A stretch of 64,000 bases of DNA, taken from the NCBI GenBank assembly GCA_958296095.1, contig OY282434.1:1642001-1706000 (forward strand). The letters run 5' to 3'. Below the pieces are notes generated by a model. That model searched no databases. It was not told where the DNA came from and worked only from the letters and a program-made list of their open reading frames with translations. Each line of letters opens with the position of its first letter. The stretch's first letter is position 1. This DNA is from an uncultured Oligoflexales bacterium. Lineage in GTDB: Bacteria; Bdellovibrionota_B; Oligoflexia; Oligoflexales; JAPPIL01. This document shows, piece after piece, positions 26,675-36,787 of the stretch. A program made the position numbers and the translations under genes.

Positions 26675-28094
26675 GGCTTTCTTTCAAGCCCGCGGGGCTA
26701 AGCTTGACAAACTCGGCAGCGGCGACGATAGCCGCGATGTTCTTTGCCCCGATATAACCCATGCCAGAACGCAAGCCACCTACGAGCTGTTGCAAACTAT
26801 CGGACAGTGACCCGCTGTAGGGCACAAGTCCTTCAATACCCTCTGGCACGAGTTTGCCCGACGCGGCAACATCCCCTTGCTGGTAGCGATCTCTACTGCC
26901 CGCTTGCATGGCTGCAATACTGCCCATGCCGCGATAGGATTTATAGGTCTTGCCTTCGTAAAGGATCATCTCGCCAGGAGCTTCGTCTGTGCCACCGAAC
27001 AAACTGCCGATCATAACGGTAGACGCACCCGCGGCACAGGCTTTCAGAATGTCACCCGAAAAACGCACCCCGCCGTCGGCAATAACAGGCACGCCATGTT
27101 CCGCGGCGACCTGCGCACAGTCCATGATGGCAGTGAGTTGTGGCACACCAATGCCTGCAACGATACGGGTAGTGCAAATACTGCCAGGCCCGACTCCTAC
27201 TTTTACTGCGTCCGCACCAGCACTGATCAGAGCACGCGTCGCCTCAGCCGTGGCAATATTGCCCACAATCAACTCGTAGTCAGGGGAGGTAAAGGTCTGC
27301 TTAATCATCGTCAGCGTATCTATCACCCCTTGGCTGTGCCCATGCGCGGTGTCGAGCGTCAGCACATCGCAACCTGCCGCGAGCAAAGCCTCAACACGTG
27401 CACCACAGTCAGGTGCTGGCGTGACCGCGGCCCCGACGATCAACCGCCCGCGGCTGTCTTTGGAGGCAGCGGGGAAACGACGTGCCTTCTCAATGTCCTT
27501 GATAGTAAACAGTCCGACAAGACGACCTGCGTCGATTAGGGGAAGTTTTTCGATACGATGCTGGTGTAAAATTTCCAAGGCCTCGCTGCTACTCGTGCCA
27601 CGTGAGGCGGTGATAACAGGCTCGGTCATTACCTCGCTGACACGCTTGCTGCGATCGCTTTCAAAACGAATATCCCGCCCCGTCAAAATTCCGCTCAGGC
27701 GTTCGTCAACGACGACGGGCAAGCCAGAGATGCTGTGGTTACGCATGAGGTCGAGCGCCTCTGCCACCGTGTTGTGTGGGGCAACGGTAATCGGATCGCT
27801 GACCAGGCCTGCTTCGCTGCGTTTGACTTTGCTAACCTCCCGTGCCTGCGCGGCGATGCTAAAATTTTTATGAATTATGCCCACGCCACCGTGCTGGGCC
27901 ATGGTGATGGCAGTGTCCGCTTCCGTGACGGTATCCATTGCCGCCGAGAGCAGGGGGATTTTAAGAGTCAAGGCGCGGGTCAACGGCGTAGTTAGCTCTA
28001 CTTGTGCAGGGGTGACCTGGGTGTAACGCGGAACCAGCAGCACGTCATCAAAAGATAATCCTTCTTTAATTTTCATATCTATATCTTCTGCCAT
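26625..28094 (-). CDS. guaB: Inosine-5'-monophosphate dehydrogenase
   Basis: Oxidises IMP to XMP with NAD, the first step to guanine nucleotides. The 489-residue protein has the typical order: N-terminal barrel part ([12 protein letters not shown]), two CBS domains (about 92-205), the catalytic loop with Cys307 (GPGSICTTR), the flap ([11 protein letters not shown]) and a C-terminal Arg-rich end. Alignment to the family favours the internal Met at residue 7 (28076), which has AGAAG upstream. The gene pair guaB-guaA with overlap is standard. Confidence 0.97.
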   Translation of the reverse strand: MAEDIDMKIKEGLSFDDVLLVPRYTQVTPAQVELTTPLTRALTLKIPLLSAAMDTVTEADTAITMAQHGGVGIIHKNFSIAAQAREVSKVKRSEAGLVSDPITVAPHNTVAEALDLMRNHSISGLPVVVDERLSGILTGRDIRFESDRSKRVSEVMTEPVITASRGTSSSEALEILHQHRIEKLPLIDAGRLVGLFTIKDIEKARRFPAASKDSRGRLIVGAAVTPAPDCGARVEALLAAGCDVLTLDTAHGHSQGVIDTLTMIKQTFTSPDYELIVGNIATAEATRALISAGADAVKVGVGPGSICTTRIVAGIGVPQLTAIMDCAQVAAEHGVPVIADGGVRFSGDILKACAAGASTVMIGSLFGGTDEAPGEMILYEGKTYKSYRGMGSIAAMQAGSRDRYQQGDVAASGKLVPEGIEGLVPYSGSLSDSLQQLVGGLRSGMGYIGAKNIAAIVAAAEFVKLSPAGLKESHVHDVVITRESPNYRR

Positions 28095-28126
28095 TACTAT
28101 AGAAACGCACGCAGTCTAGCGTATTT

Positions 28127-29176
28127 TTAAGACCGTGACAAGCGTCTCCGCAGCGCGACAAATAGCGGGGCAAAGAGGGCCAGGAGCATGAATTCGTGCG
28201 GCATTGCCGCATGTCCCGCGAGGTGGGCACAGGAGGTAAAGTCTTTCCTTGGCGGTGGTATAGGAGGCGAGGTAATGTCACCGCTATCGACGAATTCACG
28301 CAGAAATTCGGAGGACGAGGCAACATTGTCTTTGCGATCAACTCCGTCAATTTTCATGGTAATGCCACCCCAGTTAATCCCCAGCAGTCTGCCGCTAGCG
28401 ACATCGATCAACCCCGATCCACTTGAGCCATGCACGAGATCGCAGGTGTGGCGCAAGCCGAAGGGTAGGTTGTCCTGTTGTGACCAAAAACGCTCGTCAA
28501 AACGTCCTAACACGCGGCAATTATTGACAGTTATGACTTTCTTGGGAAAATACGTCCCGGTGCCTTTCAGCATCTCCTCACCCTCCCGCCCCTGTTTGCT
28601 CTCTTTGGCATTAGGGTGGTGAATAATGAAGGCGGCGCGGTTAGGTGGCACTTCCCCAACCCAGATTTTGAAAGGCTCGTAGTCGGCGGGCAACTCTTCG
28701 TCAAGACTGAACATGGCAAAATCGGCATCATAGTTGGTAACCAACGAACCGCGTGCACAGCTGCGTTTCATAGGCTCTTTTTTAACAGAAAAGTCAAAAT
28801 AAACGCTGGTTTCCTCGCAGGCTTCGGCGAAAACTTGTGGCAGTGAACGCCCTGTGCTGCTGTTTTTGTGGGCAAAGCAGTGGTGATTGGTGATGATGCG
28901 CGGCAAATCACCCGCATTGCGTCCATCGATCAACGCACCAGAGCAGTAACTCTGCTTGCCGTTATACATCTCTGTAACGGTGAGGATAGAGGACTTGATA
29001 GCCCTTTCCAAAACCTCTGGCGGAATGTTGGCGCGGCCTGCATCGAGATCGCCTAACCGCTCGATGTCATTGGTCGGGCCAATAATATAGCCTGGCTTGT
29101 TGATCTCCTGCTGTGCACGGCAAGCACTGCCTAGCAAGGCCGCTATTACCATTAACTTTGCTAACCAGTTCCACAC
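28127..29176 (-). CDS. Exported trypsin-like serine protease with C-terminal membrane anchor
   Basis: A signal peptide (LAKLMVIAALLGSAC) is followed by a chymotrypsin-fold domain. The probable catalytic residues are His99 (IITNHHCF), Asp152 (YDADFAMF) and Ser252 (HGSSGSGL). After a Pro-rich linker the protein ends in a hydrophobic segment and a basic tail (FMLLALFAPLFVALRRRLSRS). This tripartite end resembles C-terminal sorting signals of the GlyGly-CTERM/PEP-CTERM kind, although the GG motif is not clear. A membrane-anchored periplasmic protease is the simplest reading. The gene is upstream of guaB by 32 bp on the same strand. Confidence 0.8.
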   Translation of the reverse strand: MWNWLAKLMVIAALLGSACRAQQEINKPGYIIGPTNDIERLGDLDAGRANIPPEVLERAIKSSILTVTEMYNGKQSYCSGALIDGRNAGDLPRIITNHHCFAHKNSSTGRSLPQVFAEACEETSVYFDFSVKKEPMKRSCARGSLVTNYDADFAMFSLDEELPADYEPFKIWVGEVPPNRAAFIIHHPNAKESKQGREGEEMLKGTGTYFPKKVITVNNCRVLGRFDERFWSQQDNLPFGLRHTCDLVHGSSGSGLIDVASGRLLGINWGGITMKIDGVDRKDNVASSSEFLREFVDSGDITSPPIPPPRKDFTSCAHLAGHAAMPHEFMLLALFAPLFVALRRRLSRS

Positions 29177-29252
29177 GCTACCTACCCTGCATCACGAGTT
29201 TTGCACCTAGGTATCGGTAGAGCTGCGGAGCTACTTAGCTAAAAATATAAAC

Positions 29253-30305
29253 TAACGCGAATATCGGGTTTTTTTCAGGCATAGGCTAGACTGTAGTAGC
29301 CCCTTTGCTTGTCCCCAAACCTCTCGGCGGTTACGTTCATGCTTGCCTGCCGAGAGCCACATGAACGGCGAGGCGAGGCCGTTCGCTGCGCTGCGCCGTG
29401 GCGCGCGGCTTTTTTGTAACGCTCGCTTCCTAGCTCGCTTCGCTCGCTACGCTGCTTTTTGTATCGCTCGCTTGCTAGCTCGCTTTTTGCACTCAGACCT
29501 CCCTGTATTGCGTTCAGGCTTGACCCCAAGCCCCTCTGCTTGTTCTCAGAACTCTCGGCTGTTGAGCTGGGGCTTGCCCACCGAGATCTCCATGAAGGGC
29601 GGGGCGAGGCCGTTCGCTGCGCTACGGCTTTCTGTATCGCTCGCTTCCTAGCTCGCTGCTCGCTCTTTGCGCTGCGCGGCTCTTTATAACGCTCGCTTGC
29701 TAGCTCGCTTCTTGTGCTCAGACCTCCTGCCATTGCGTTCAGGCTTGCCCTCAGGCCCATCGTTATTGCATTCAGGCTTGCCTCATATCTCTCTGCTTGC
29801 ACCCAAGTCTCTCGGCGGTTGCCCCCACCTCTTGCCTACCGAGAGCCACGTGAACGGCGAGGCGAGGCCGTGCGAAAACTCGACCACAGATACTGCCATA
29901 TTGTCGTTAGATTATACTTTTGCACAAGGCATGTACTTGCACCTAACTCAAGGGAGAGTTTCTCGGTAGGGCTGCGCCTCGCCAAGACAACGGAGACTTG
30001 CGCTAAATAAGGTCTTTGCCGTTCGCTGCTTGCGCTCAGACCTCTCGCGATTGCGTTCAGATTATTTTTTTGCACAAGGCATGTACTTGCACCTAACTCA
30101 AGGGTGAGTTTCTCGGCAGGGCTGCGCCGTGCCAAGATAACGGAGCTACGCGGCTCTTTGTAACGCTCGCTACGCTACGCGGCTCTTTTGTAACGCTCGC
30201 TTCCTAGCTCGCTGCTTGCGCTCAGACCTCTTGCTATTGCGTTCAAGCTTGCTGCCCTAACCTCCCTGCCTGCCCTCAAGCCTCCTGCCATTGCGTTCAG
30301 GATTA
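29253..30305. repeat. Interspersed repeat array R5
   Basis: Starts with the boundary motif TAACGCGAATATCGGGTT (29253) and GGTTTTTTTCAGGC. It contains repeated GAGC-rich modules and two core-unit copies in minus orientation, with right ends TTTCTCGGTAGG near 29963 and TTTCTCGGCAGG near 30110, plus many linker segments (CTCAGACCTC, TTGCGTTCAGGCTTGCC). The 29177-29252 stretch before it is the upstream region of the protease gene. Confidence 0.85.
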
Positions 30306-30336
30306 CCCACAGTCAGCAAGTCCGAGTCGGGGAAAA

Positions 30337-31203
30337 TTAGACAACATCATCTTCTTCAAAGACGATATCGTCATCGCCATCATCGTCATCATCGTCATCG
30401 CTATCATCGCCATCATAATCATCGCCATAGTCATCGCCAGCTTCGCCCGCCTCCTGCTGGCCAGTAGACTCGTGTGCGAAGCTGTCGTAGTAACGCCCTG
30501 AGCTGTATTTTCTGAACAGCAAGATGGGCAAGACTAGCAGCAAGAAGATCGCGAGAACTCCGCCTCCCAAGACGTAGTGACGATAGCGATAGGGAGGACT
30601 GCCCGCGACAGTGATCGAGGTAAAACAATCCCACCACAGATTGTTGTAGGTGTCGTCGCTTTCGTTTTTTTCGTAATTTTTGAGCAGATCGGTAAAAGTG
30701 ACGAGGTAGTGTTCTTTGTCGCCAGAAATGAGCATAACGATATGCGCCATTTCTGTTTTATCGATGGTGTAGCTGTTATAGAACAGTATCGCTTTGCGCT
30801 CACCTATATCGACAATTGCGTGCCTTGAAACCTGATAATTTTTGATCGTCGGGCTGTATTTGGAAAATTTGGGGCCGATGTCCCCTGCCAACTCCTTTGC
30901 CGCGGCATCATCGATGTAGCGATAGCCCTTGCTCCAAAATACCTGGATGTTACGACGGTATGCCAAGCCGCGCCGATGCTGTTCACGCATGTTGAGAAAA
31001 ATTCCCCCTGCGCTATCCTGCACCTCAAACCCAGTCGGTGGCACAACAGAGAAGTTGCGCTCCGGATACTCGAACCGCTCGCCCTCAGCGATGTTCAAGC
31101 CCTCAGCGGCAAACACCAGCTCAGCAAAAAGTGCCAACACCAGCAGACCTGCGCAACGCACGCCAATCCCCTTCGAAAAAAACATCGCTAGGTGCTTCGG
31201 CAC
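30337..31203 (-). CDS. Signal-peptide membrane protein with poly-Asp tail
   Basis: A signal peptide (GLLVLALFAELVFAAEG) is followed by an extracytoplasmic domain of about 170 residues, one membrane helix (YVLGGGVLAIFLLLVLPILLF, about 217-237) and a cytoplasmic tail of about 50 residues that is almost entirely Asp, Glu and Gly. The tail is encoded by GAT/GAC triplet repeats at about 30345-30435 and may vary in length. The external domain is not recognised. The acidic tail could bind cations or basic proteins. The gene ends next to repeat array R5. Confidence 0.65.
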   Translation of the reverse strand: MPKHLAMFFSKGIGVRCAGLLVLALFAELVFAAEGLNIAEGERFEYPERNFSVVPPTGFEVQDSAGGIFLNMREQHRRGLAYRRNIQVFWSKGYRYIDDAAAKELAGDIGPKFSKYSPTIKNYQVSRHAIVDIGERKAILFYNSYTIDKTEMAHIVMLISGDKEHYLVTFTDLLKNYEKNESDDTYNNLWWDCFTSITVAGSPPYRYRHYVLGGGVLAIFLLLVLPILLFRKYSSGRYYDSFAHESTGQQEAGEAGDDYGDDYDGDDSDDDDDDDGDDDIVFEEDDVV

Positions 31204-31245
31204 AAACGCCCAGACCTTTAGCCGGGCAATACTGCCCTCGCCAAA

Positions 31246-31443
31246 TTAGCGGGCGATTCTCTCCATTTCATGGGTGCGGTCGATGAGGATCTCACGCAAC
31301 TCAACGTAGCAATTGTCACAGAGTGCCTTGCCCATAGTCTCGGAGCGCACCTCCCCCCAGTCAACCAGCGCCGCCCAAGCACGATCACTGAACTGACGCT
31401 TCCTGACCATCACCTTTGCACCACAATGATGACAGAGATTCAT
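31246..31443 (-). CDS. Small zinc-ribbon protein
   Basis: A 65-residue protein with paired CxxC knuckles at C4/C7 (LCHHCGAKV) and C42/C45 (ALCDNCYVEL), with a basic segment between. GGGGAGG precedes the ATG by 7 bases. It is probably a single zinc-binding domain acting in protein or nucleic-acid contact. The family is not identified. Confidence 0.65.
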   Translation of the reverse strand: MNLCHHCGAKVMVRKRQFSDRAWAALVDWGEVRSETMGKALCDNCYVELREILIDRTHEMERIAR

Positions 31444-31569
31444 ACGATCCTCCCCTTCACATAGCTAATACAAGACCATAGGGAAGCAGTGATCAAGCCC
31501 CTAGCTCACCACCAAACCCCAACTACATCGACTAGCAAAAGATTAACTTGTGCACTATTTTCCATAATT

Positions 31570-31628
31570 ACCCTCCTGTGTCAAGGTTTTTCCGCAAAAT
31601 TTTTAGCGGGTTGTCGCAGCAGGAGGGT
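31570..31628. other. Long inverted repeat in the gap after mfd
   Basis: The 258-bp gap between mfd and the zinc-ribbon gene holds ACCCTCCTG (31570) and CAGGAGGGT (ending 31628), with an inner CCGC...GCGG pair. It may be a structured RNA or a terminator. Nothing else is seen in the gap. Confidence 0.3.
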
Positions 31629-31701
31629 TGTGTTCTAAAATTTCAGCACTTCTTGCCTGATGTTGCAAAAAATCTAAATTCCCTCGGCGGAGAGCAGGAG
31701 G

Positions 31702-34700
31702 CTATTCAGAAGAGAGACCACCTGGTCCATCTGGGGCGGGGATTTTTTTGGCCAACTGATAGAGATTTTTATTCAAATTGTCCAACATCCGCCGCGGGGT
31801 TGCCAGCAGTTGCGGGGACGACTGCACGATGAGGTTATCGGCTTGCAGTATGTAGGTCTCTGTGCTTAGGGTTAACTTTTTCAACGGCGAATGCGCCTGC
31901 AATTTTATCTGAAAAAATCCCTGACGATAGAAGCGCATTTTTTCGGCTTTCATCGTGCGCAAGTGCATTTTTATTTCTGCCACGCTAAATAGCAGAAACA
32001 CTGCGTCGGGAATTTTGCCGTATAGATCTTCCGTCTCAACAACTGTCTCAGTCAATGCGTCACGGTTAACACAGCTAAAGATTTTTTTGTAAAGCTTGAG
32101 CCGCTGATTTTCACTAGCAATGTAACTCTTTGGTATCACTGCCGACACAGGAATTTTTATTTCAGGGTCAACGTCGTCATCGTCTTGACTACCTTGCCCG
32201 CGCAATTTTTTAATTTCACGATCGACCAGGCTAGTGAACATGTCCAACCCTACCGCGGCAACGCTGCCCGACTGCTCGCTGCCCATCAAATTACCGGCCC
32301 CGCGAATTTCCAAGTCCTTGTGCGCAACTTTAAAACCCGAACCCAACTCGTAATGCGTTGCCAACACTTGCAACCGTTTTTGTGCTTCTGCAGTAATATC
32401 ACCGTCTTTTTCCATCAAGAAATATGCATGTGCCTGCCGATCAGAACGCCCTACCCGACCACGCAATTGATAGAGTTGCGCTAAACCAAAGCAGTCAGCT
32501 CGATTAACCACTAGCGTATTGACATTAGGCATGTCGATGCCCGACTCAATGATAGTTGTGCACAGTAAGACGTTAAACTTCTGCTCAATAAAATCAACAA
32601 TGGCTTGCTCTAATTCCAGCTTAGGCAACTTACCATGGGCCACGACAATACGAGCTGACGGGATAAGTTTTTGCAACTCTTGCTGCATCTGGTAGATGTC
32701 ATTAATGCGATTATGGACAAAATAAATTTGCCCATGCCGTGCCATCTCATAATGCAACGCGGTCTGCAAAACATGCTCATTGTAATCAGTAACATAAGTC
32801 TTCACCGCCATGCGATCCTGCGGCGGTTCGGTAATCATTGAAATGTCCTTCAAACCCATCAACGACATGTGCAAGGTGCGGGGAATCGGCGTGGCGGAAA
32901 GCGTTAAGATATGCGCCTCTGGTTTCAAACTCTTCAGGCTTTCCTTATGCCCAACACCAAACTTCTGTTCTTCATCGATGATTACCAATGCGATGTTTTG
33001 GGCGTGCAGCTGTAAGCCCAGGATACGGTGCGTGCCGATAATTATTTCCAACTCGCCACAGTTAAATTTTTTGACGGTCGCATCAACATCGCCTTTGCTT
33101 AGCAAACGATTGACCAAGCCGACCCTGACATCACTCGCCGCGAAACGCTTGCAAAACGTGTGATAATGCTGCAACGTCAGAATCGTCGTCGGGGCCAGCA
33201 ATAGCACTTGTGCCCCTGCCGAGACCACCCGCATCGCAGCGCGCAAGGCAACTTCCGTTTTGCCAAAACCAACATCACCACAGATCAGCCGATCCATCGG
33301 TACTGCCAGGCTGAGATCGGCGTTGACATCCGCGATGGCCCGCAACTGGGCATCCGTCTCGGCATAAGGAAAGCCTGCCTCAAATTTAAAATACACCTCG
33401 CTCGGTGCACTGAGCGCTCGTGCTTGCAGCATTTTGCGGCGAGCATGATTGCGCAATAATTTTTCTGCCATTTCCTTGGCTTTTTCTTCAACTTTGCGTT
33501 TGCGTTGGTGAAAATTTTTCTGCCGCAAACTATCTAAGGCGGGATTAAAAGATTCCTCCCGCCCAGAAATATATTTTTGCAACGTGTTAAACTTGTCGAC
33601 AGGCAAATAAATTTTATCGCTGTGCGCATAGTTGATGACCATATACTCCGCCTGCGAACCGTCAATATCAAGCGTGACGATGTCAGTGTAACGCCCGATG
33701 CCATGCGAGTTATGCACAACGAGATCGTTTTTTTCGAGATCATCGAACGAAGTCATAATCTCCGCCGCGGCTTTAACAGCCTCACCAGCTCTAGCCTTTT
33801 CTGTTTGCAAGAGCACATGGTCGGGAATGACATACAGGCGCAGTTCCTCACTGAACAGCGTGTCGTCGAGCGTGCCGTTGGTGAGCAGGACTTGCCCACC
33901 AGGGACGTGGTTAAGCATAGCGGCGGCAAAAGTCGTCTCCTGCCGAAAAGGGATCTCTTCCTGCGTGAGAATGTTAGCGATACGCAGCGCACCCGACTTG
34001 AACGCGGCCAGCACCACCACCCGCAAATCATCTTCCAGCAACTCCCTGATAACCCGCAACTGGGCGGGGAGAGTCTTTTCCAAGGGACGTAATTCACCCG
34101 CACTAGTGCGATAAAAAGACAGCCTGCCGCGTTGCGGTGCATCACAATCGAGCACCTGTGCTGGCGCGGGCAGCGTAAAGTCCGTGGCAAAGTGTGCCGC
34201 GAGGGGCAAGGCTGAACGTTGTGCCGCCCGGTCTTCTTCGTAGCGAGACTGTAGTGCGGCATGAGTTGCCCGCCAAAAATTTTCTGCGGCCGCCTGCGAT
34301 TGTGGGAAAATAAAAATACTGTCAGGCGGCAGACACGCGGCACTGGTTATTTTTTCCGCCCGAAACAAGGGCAGATACATAGTTAAGTCGGTGAGATTGT
34401 AGTTGTTGCGAAAATCTTCTGTCTCCCGATGCAGGGTTGCCGTGGGTAAATTTTGCGCCACCAAACTGTCAAACAGCCGTTGCACGTTGCGCTGCTCGTC
34501 ACCTTGCTGCAGCACCGCTTCGCAGACAGGCAAGACACACACCTCTTTGACCTGTCGCTGCGAACGCATGCTTGCCGCATCAAACGTACGCAGCGAGGCG
34601 ATTTCGTCGCCAAAAAATTCAAGGCGATGCGGCTGTGCACCACCCACACTAAACAGGTCGATAATACCGCCGCGCACCGCAAACTCACCCGCCTGCCACG

Positions 34701-35175
34701 CCCGTTCTGCTTGCAGATAACCTAGTCGCATGAGTTGGGCGCACAGCTGGTCAAGATCGACTAACTCGCCACTTTTTATGTGCAAGGTGTTGGTGGCCAG
34801 CGTTTCGGGCGCGAGCGTGTATTGGCACAGAGCTGGCCAGGTCGTAACGTACAACGGCGGTGTGTCTGCCTGCAAAGCGGCGAGGGCCGTGATACGTTGC
34901 TGGCTGGCAAAAGTTTGGCTGGTGAAATGTCCCCGACCCCACGGGGAAATAAAGGGCAGCGGATGGTAGGCGATGGCATTGATGCGCAAAAAATTACCCA
35001 AGGCAAGATAATCTTGCTTGCCTCCCGCCACCAGCACCGTGCAACGGGTGCGTTGCTGGCGCTGCCGAGTGATCAACAGGTACTGCACTGCCGCGGGGCT
35101 CAAATCAGCCAGCGTGCACCGTCCGCTCTCGGGCAGCTGTGCAGTCTTTTGTAAGGCAGGGTAGAGTTCCATCAA
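31702..35175 (-). CDS. mfd: Transcription-repair coupling factor
   Basis: Removes RNA polymerase stalled at DNA damage and recruits UvrA. The 1157-residue protein has the full layout: a UvrB-like N-terminal part, the RNA-polymerase interaction domain (NDLVVHNSHGIGRY...LDIDGSQAEYMVI) and translocase motifs GDVGFGKTEVALRAAM (Walker A), DEEQKFGVGHKE, LSATPIPRTL and QLRGRVGRSDRQAHAYFL. A C-terminal TRCF domain follows. It lies 45 bp after the Aat-like gene on the same strand. uvrB and uvrC are also in this window but 16 kb away. Confidence 0.97.
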   Translation of the reverse strand: MMELYPALQKTAQLPESGRCTLADLSPAAVQYLLITRQRQQRTRCTVLVAGGKQDYLALGNFLRINAIAYHPLPFISPWGRGHFTSQTFASQQRITALAALQADTPPLYVTTWPALCQYTLAPETLATNTLHIKSGELVDLDQLCAQLMRLGYLQAERAWQAGEFAVRGGIIDLFSVGGAQPHRLEFFGDEIASLRTFDAASMRSQRQVKEVCVLPVCEAVLQQGDEQRNVQRLFDSLVAQNLPTATLHRETEDFRNNYNLTDLTMYLPLFRAEKITSAACLPPDSIFIFPQSQAAAENFWRATHAALQSRYEEDRAAQRSALPLAAHFATDFTLPAPAQVLDCDAPQRGRLSFYRTSAGELRPLEKTLPAQLRVIRELLEDDLRVVVLAAFKSGALRIANILTQEEIPFRQETTFAAAMLNHVPGGQVLLTNGTLDDTLFSEELRLYVIPDHVLLQTEKARAGEAVKAAAEIMTSFDDLEKNDLVVHNSHGIGRYTDIVTLDIDGSQAEYMVINYAHSDKIYLPVDKFNTLQKYISGREESFNPALDSLRQKNFHQRKRKVEEKAKEMAEKLLRNHARRKMLQARALSAPSEVYFKFEAGFPYAETDAQLRAIADVNADLSLAVPMDRLICGDVGFGKTEVALRAAMRVVSAGAQVLLLAPTTILTLQHYHTFCKRFAASDVRVGLVNRLLSKGDVDATVKKFNCGELEIIIGTHRILGLQLHAQNIALVIIDEEQKFGVGHKESLKSLKPEAHILTLSATPIPRTLHMSLMGLKDISMITEPPQDRMAVKTYVTDYNEHVLQTALHYEMARHGQIYFVHNRINDIYQMQQELQKLIPSARIVVAHGKLPKLELEQAIVDFIEQKFNVLLCTTIIESGIDMPNVNTLVVNRADCFGLAQLYQLRGRVGRSDRQAHAYFLMEKDGDITAEAQKRLQVLATHYELGSGFKVAHKDLEIRGAGNLMGSEQSGSVAAVGLDMFTSLVDREIKKLRGQGSQDDDDVDPEIKIPVSAVIPKSYIASENQRLKLYKKIFSCVNRDALTETVVETEDLYGKIPDAVFLLFSVAEIKMHLRTMKAEKMRFYRQGFFQIKLQAHSPLKKLTLSTETYILQADNLIVQSSPQLLATPRRMLDNLNKNLYQLAKKIPAPDGPGGLSSE

Positions 35176-35220
35176 AACCTGCTATACAGCAGATGCCGCG
35201 TGCTCAGATTTTGCTTGCAC

Positions 35221-36705
35221 CTACTGCTCTAGCGTTGCAATCAACGACGCAGGGAAGCCACTCAAAGTCGCAACCTGCATAAAGTGGATATTATGCACTG
35301 GCACGACCTCGATGCTACGCAGTGTGGCAAGATAACGACGTAGCGGCAATTCCCCCACACCTTGCCAGGGCGGACGATCGGGCTCGTAAATTACATAGCG
35401 CTCGACCGCCGCGAACAGACGTTCAAGACTGGCAGTGCGGTCCGCGGCGCGCCGCAGCGCGGGATGCTCGTTACTGCTGCTATCTAGCAACAACAGCGGG
35501 GTTAGCACTTTGCCCGCCGCGACGAGACGCGCCACACGTGTCTCATTCAGCTTCGCCGTCTTGGTGACGATGCCAATTGCGTCTTGCCAGCCGCTGGGCG
35601 GCAGAGACACAGGTGCGTGTGGCAGCTGGGCCTGCAACTCAAGATACTGCTGCTGGGTGACACGATAACCTTTGATCTTGGCCGTGTACGGGGTAACCAT
35701 GCCCGCGTTGACGAAGTTAATGTCATGTGCGTGCAGGTAACGCATCAAGGCAAAATCAGCCACCTCGACCATGTTGATGTCACCAAAAACCGAGTCAGGG
35801 TGGTAAACATTCTCGCGCACGAACCCGACTACACCTGCCACTGTTGCACCATCGGCATTGCGCAACAGCACGGTAAAGGCTTGGTCATGGGCAAAAGCGG
35901 CACGCAGTGCGTGGGCGACGTGCGAATTACGATAGCGGTTCATCTCCACACTCTGCCCGCGGCGCGCCTGGTGCTGCAGTGCCGTGATCGATTGCTCAAT
36001 ATCTTCGTTAAACACCACTCGGTAGCCTTGCTTGAACAGCGTGCGGGTCTTGTTGAAAATTTTGCGCAAACTACGATCCTGCAAAGCCTCGGCGTGATTG
36101 ATGCCCACCACTTTGCGCTGAGTAAAAGCGGGCACCCGATAGTGGGGCACATCCCCAAAGTGCGGCGAAGCAGGGATGGGTTGCACAGGGAAATGCACTT
36201 GGCTCGCGTCCGAGGGTAAATACAGCTGCAATTCTTCCTGACTAACAAAACGCCAACGCTCAGGGCGCATCGCGGCGCTGGGCTGGTCATCGTGCCAGTC
36301 TCCGCCTTCGTAGACGGCCCTCCTCGTCTGCGGCGATGCCATTATTTCGGCGAAGTCGACCTCGTGCAAGTCCAGGCCGGCAACAAACTGCGGGTTTATG
36401 AGGTAGAGACCCTGCGTCAGCGGGTATGGCACACGTTGTTGATGCGCAAAGGCGGTCTCCAAATCAGGCATGACGTAGACAGGCATGTTCCACAACTTAA
36501 CATCGTGCTGCAGTAGCGATCGCCAGCCGTCAGCAGCAAAGCTCGGATGGGCCACAAACTTGTCAGGAAAGGGCAACACCCCCCGCAACGTCAAGCGCCA
36601 TACATCGCTATTGATCCGTGTTCCTTGCACAAACAAGCGTTCTAGCGGGGCCGCTTGTGACTGCAACACAAGCACAACACAACATAGGGCAACAAGACGA
36701 CGCAT
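35221..36705 (-). CDS. Exported protein with Aat-like (leucyl/phenylalanyl transferase-type) GNAT domain
   Basis: The start at 36705 has AGGAGG 9 bases upstream and gives a signal peptide (MRRLVALCCVVLVLQSQA). An upstream in-frame start lacks this. The middle of the 494-residue protein follows the Aat pattern: QGYRVVFNEDIEQSI, NADGATVAGVVGFV, VFGDINMVEVADFALMRYL, INFVNAGMVTPYTAKIKGYRV. Aat adds Leu or Phe to N-termini in the cytosol using aminoacyl-tRNA, which should not be available outside the cytoplasm. This protein therefore probably uses the GNAT fold for something else. The N- and C-terminal 150 residues are not recognised. Confidence 0.65.
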   Translation of the reverse strand: MRRLVALCCVVLVLQSQAAPLERLFVQGTRINSDVWRLTLRGVLPFPDKFVAHPSFAADGWRSLLQHDVKLWNMPVYVMPDLETAFAHQQRVPYPLTQGLYLINPQFVAGLDLHEVDFAEIMASPQTRRAVYEGGDWHDDQPSAAMRPERWRFVSQEELQLYLPSDASQVHFPVQPIPASPHFGDVPHYRVPAFTQRKVVGINHAEALQDRSLRKIFNKTRTLFKQGYRVVFNEDIEQSITALQHQARRGQSVEMNRYRNSHVAHALRAAFAHDQAFTVLLRNADGATVAGVVGFVRENVYHPDSVFGDINMVEVADFALMRYLHAHDINFVNAGMVTPYTAKIKGYRVTQQQYLELQAQLPHAPVSLPPSGWQDAIGIVTKTAKLNETRVARLVAAGKVLTPLLLLDSSSNEHPALRRAADRTASLERLFAAVERYVIYEPDRPPWQGVGELPLRRYLATLRSIEVVPVHNIHFMQVATLSGFPASLIATLEQ

Positions 36706-36787
36706 AAGCACATTCCTCCTTTTTTGGACCGCAGTAGCCATACAAACCCATGCCACTCCTGTCAACTACCGCCGTGGAAAAGTTATC

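Noticed and set aside
26877-27539. A 220-residue plus-strand frame inside guaB
   Set aside because: Antisense shadow of a highly conserved gene, without a ribosome binding site or recognisable family.
34753-35154. Plus-strand frames across the start of mfd
   Set aside because: Antisense to a conserved gene with all expected motifs; no independent support.
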